A DNA stretch of 64,000 nucleotides from Bacillus pumilus (lineage in GTDB: Bacteria; Bacillota; Bacilli; Bacillales; Bacillaceae): contig NZ_CP047089.1 in the NCBI RefSeq assembly GCF_009937765.1, positions 1,362,272-1,426,271 of the forward strand, written 5' to 3'. Shown here in pieces: positions 63,541 to 64,000 of this stretch (position 1 is its first letter; the number at the start of each line of letters is the position of its first letter). Made by a program: the position numbers and the translations under genes. The notes beneath the pieces were generated by a model. That model did no database searches. It saw nothing but the letters and a program-made list of their open reading frames with translations, and was not told where the DNA came from.

Positions 63541-64000
63541 TGAAAGCTACATATCACGGACATTCAGTCGTACACATTGAAACAAACGGATACCATATTT
63601 GGATTGATCCATTTTTAAATGGAAATAAGCACACAGATATCAAACCGCAAGATGTCAAAGCGGATGTCATTTTGCTCACGCATGGGCATGGAGATCACAT
63701 CGGTGACACCATTGAAATCGCCAAAAATAATGACGCACTCGTTATTGCGCCATTCGAGCTTGCCACTTATTTAGGGTGGCAAGGGGTGAAAACGCACCCG
63801 CTTTCGATTGGTGGCGGACGGGAATTTGAATTTGGTAAAGTGAAGCTCACTCAAGCGTTCCATGGTTCTGCTATCATTGATGAAGATGCCAAAACGATTA
63901 CGTATACAGGCATGCCATCAGGTATTTTATTTACTGCAGAGGGCAAAACGATTTATCATGCCGGAGACACTGCACTCTTTTCAGATATGAAGCTGATCGG
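63541..64000 (+). CDS. ytkL: Metal-dependent hydrolase YtkL (UPF0173), 3' truncated by window
   Basis: N-terminal 153 residues of a metallo-beta-lactamase-fold hydrolase of the UPF0173 family. It begins [20 protein letters not shown], has WIDPFLNGN (about 21-29) and the metal motif [12 protein letters not shown] (about 45-56), then AFHGSAI and a second metal site region [31 protein letters not shown] precedes the ATG. The substrate is unknown. The gene runs off the right end of the window. Confidence 0.93.

Overview
The window is a chromosomal segment of a low-GC Bacillus, almost certainly of the Bacillus pumilus group. The gene order follows the B. subtilis malS-ytoP-ytpPQR-sftA-murC-ytxGHJ-aroA-ccpA-acuCBA-acsA-tyrS-rpsD-hisJ-ezrA-braB-nifZ-thiI-sspA-ytcI ... 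nadK2-sppA-yteJ-ytfIJ-tpx-ytxK-ackA-moaB-argGH-ytkKL region. The secreted 215-residue lipase at 21.06 kb is the typical B. pumilus lipase. No rRNA, tRNA, CRISPR array, phage or insertion-sequence transposase was seen. Family assignments come from reading the proteins; no database search was run.

Layout. 0-14.4 kb: end of a malic enzyme gene, ytzB, ytoP, ytoQ, a PTS-EIIC-like membrane protein, ytpPQR, the DNA translocase sftA, murC, the ytxGHJ stress operon (both sigma-H and sigma-B promoters visible), aroA and ccpA. 14.4-20.4 kb: acuCBA divergent from acsA, with cre-like sites between them, then a T-box leader and tyrS. 20.5-23.3 kb: a small set absent from the B. subtilis order (ABM-family protein, lipA, a 65-residue membrane protein, an isochorismatase-family hydrolase, a membrane protein). 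23.4-36.1 kb: rpsD with a long leader, fRMsr, refZ, hisJ, ezrA, two tandem braB paralogues each preceded by a CodY-like box, nifZ-thiI, sspA (sigma-G promoter) and ytcI.

36.1-51.1 kb is an accessory block lying between ytcI and nadK2. It holds a LysE-type exporter, a Cys-rich peptide precursor-like gene with a premature stop and a small membrane protein behind it, a divergent marR/flavodoxin-fold reductase pair with two palindromic operators, a COG0402 amidohydrolase, a complete bceRSAB peptide-antibiotic resistance module, a Fur-boxed siderophore-binding lipoprotein, the cold-sensing des-desKR set and the RNA helicase dbpA. From 51 kb the conserved order resumes: nadK2, sppA-yteJ (sigma-W promoter), ytfI, ytfJ, tpx, ytxK, ackA (cre, CodY-like box and promoter stacked), moaB, argGH, a kinase-fold protein, ytkK and the start of ytkL.

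Common themes. Carbon overflow and acetate metabolism are linked through CcpA, whose own gene sits between its likely targets (acsA, acuABC, ackA). Envelope and antimicrobial-peptide stress is represented by bceRSAB, sppA and the peptide/immunity-like pair. Nitrogen status acts through CodY on braB1, braB2 and ackA. The least explained elements are a roughly 120-bp dispersed repeat with inverted ends (1979-2100 and 50905-51026) and the Cys-rich peptide locus near 37-38 kb.
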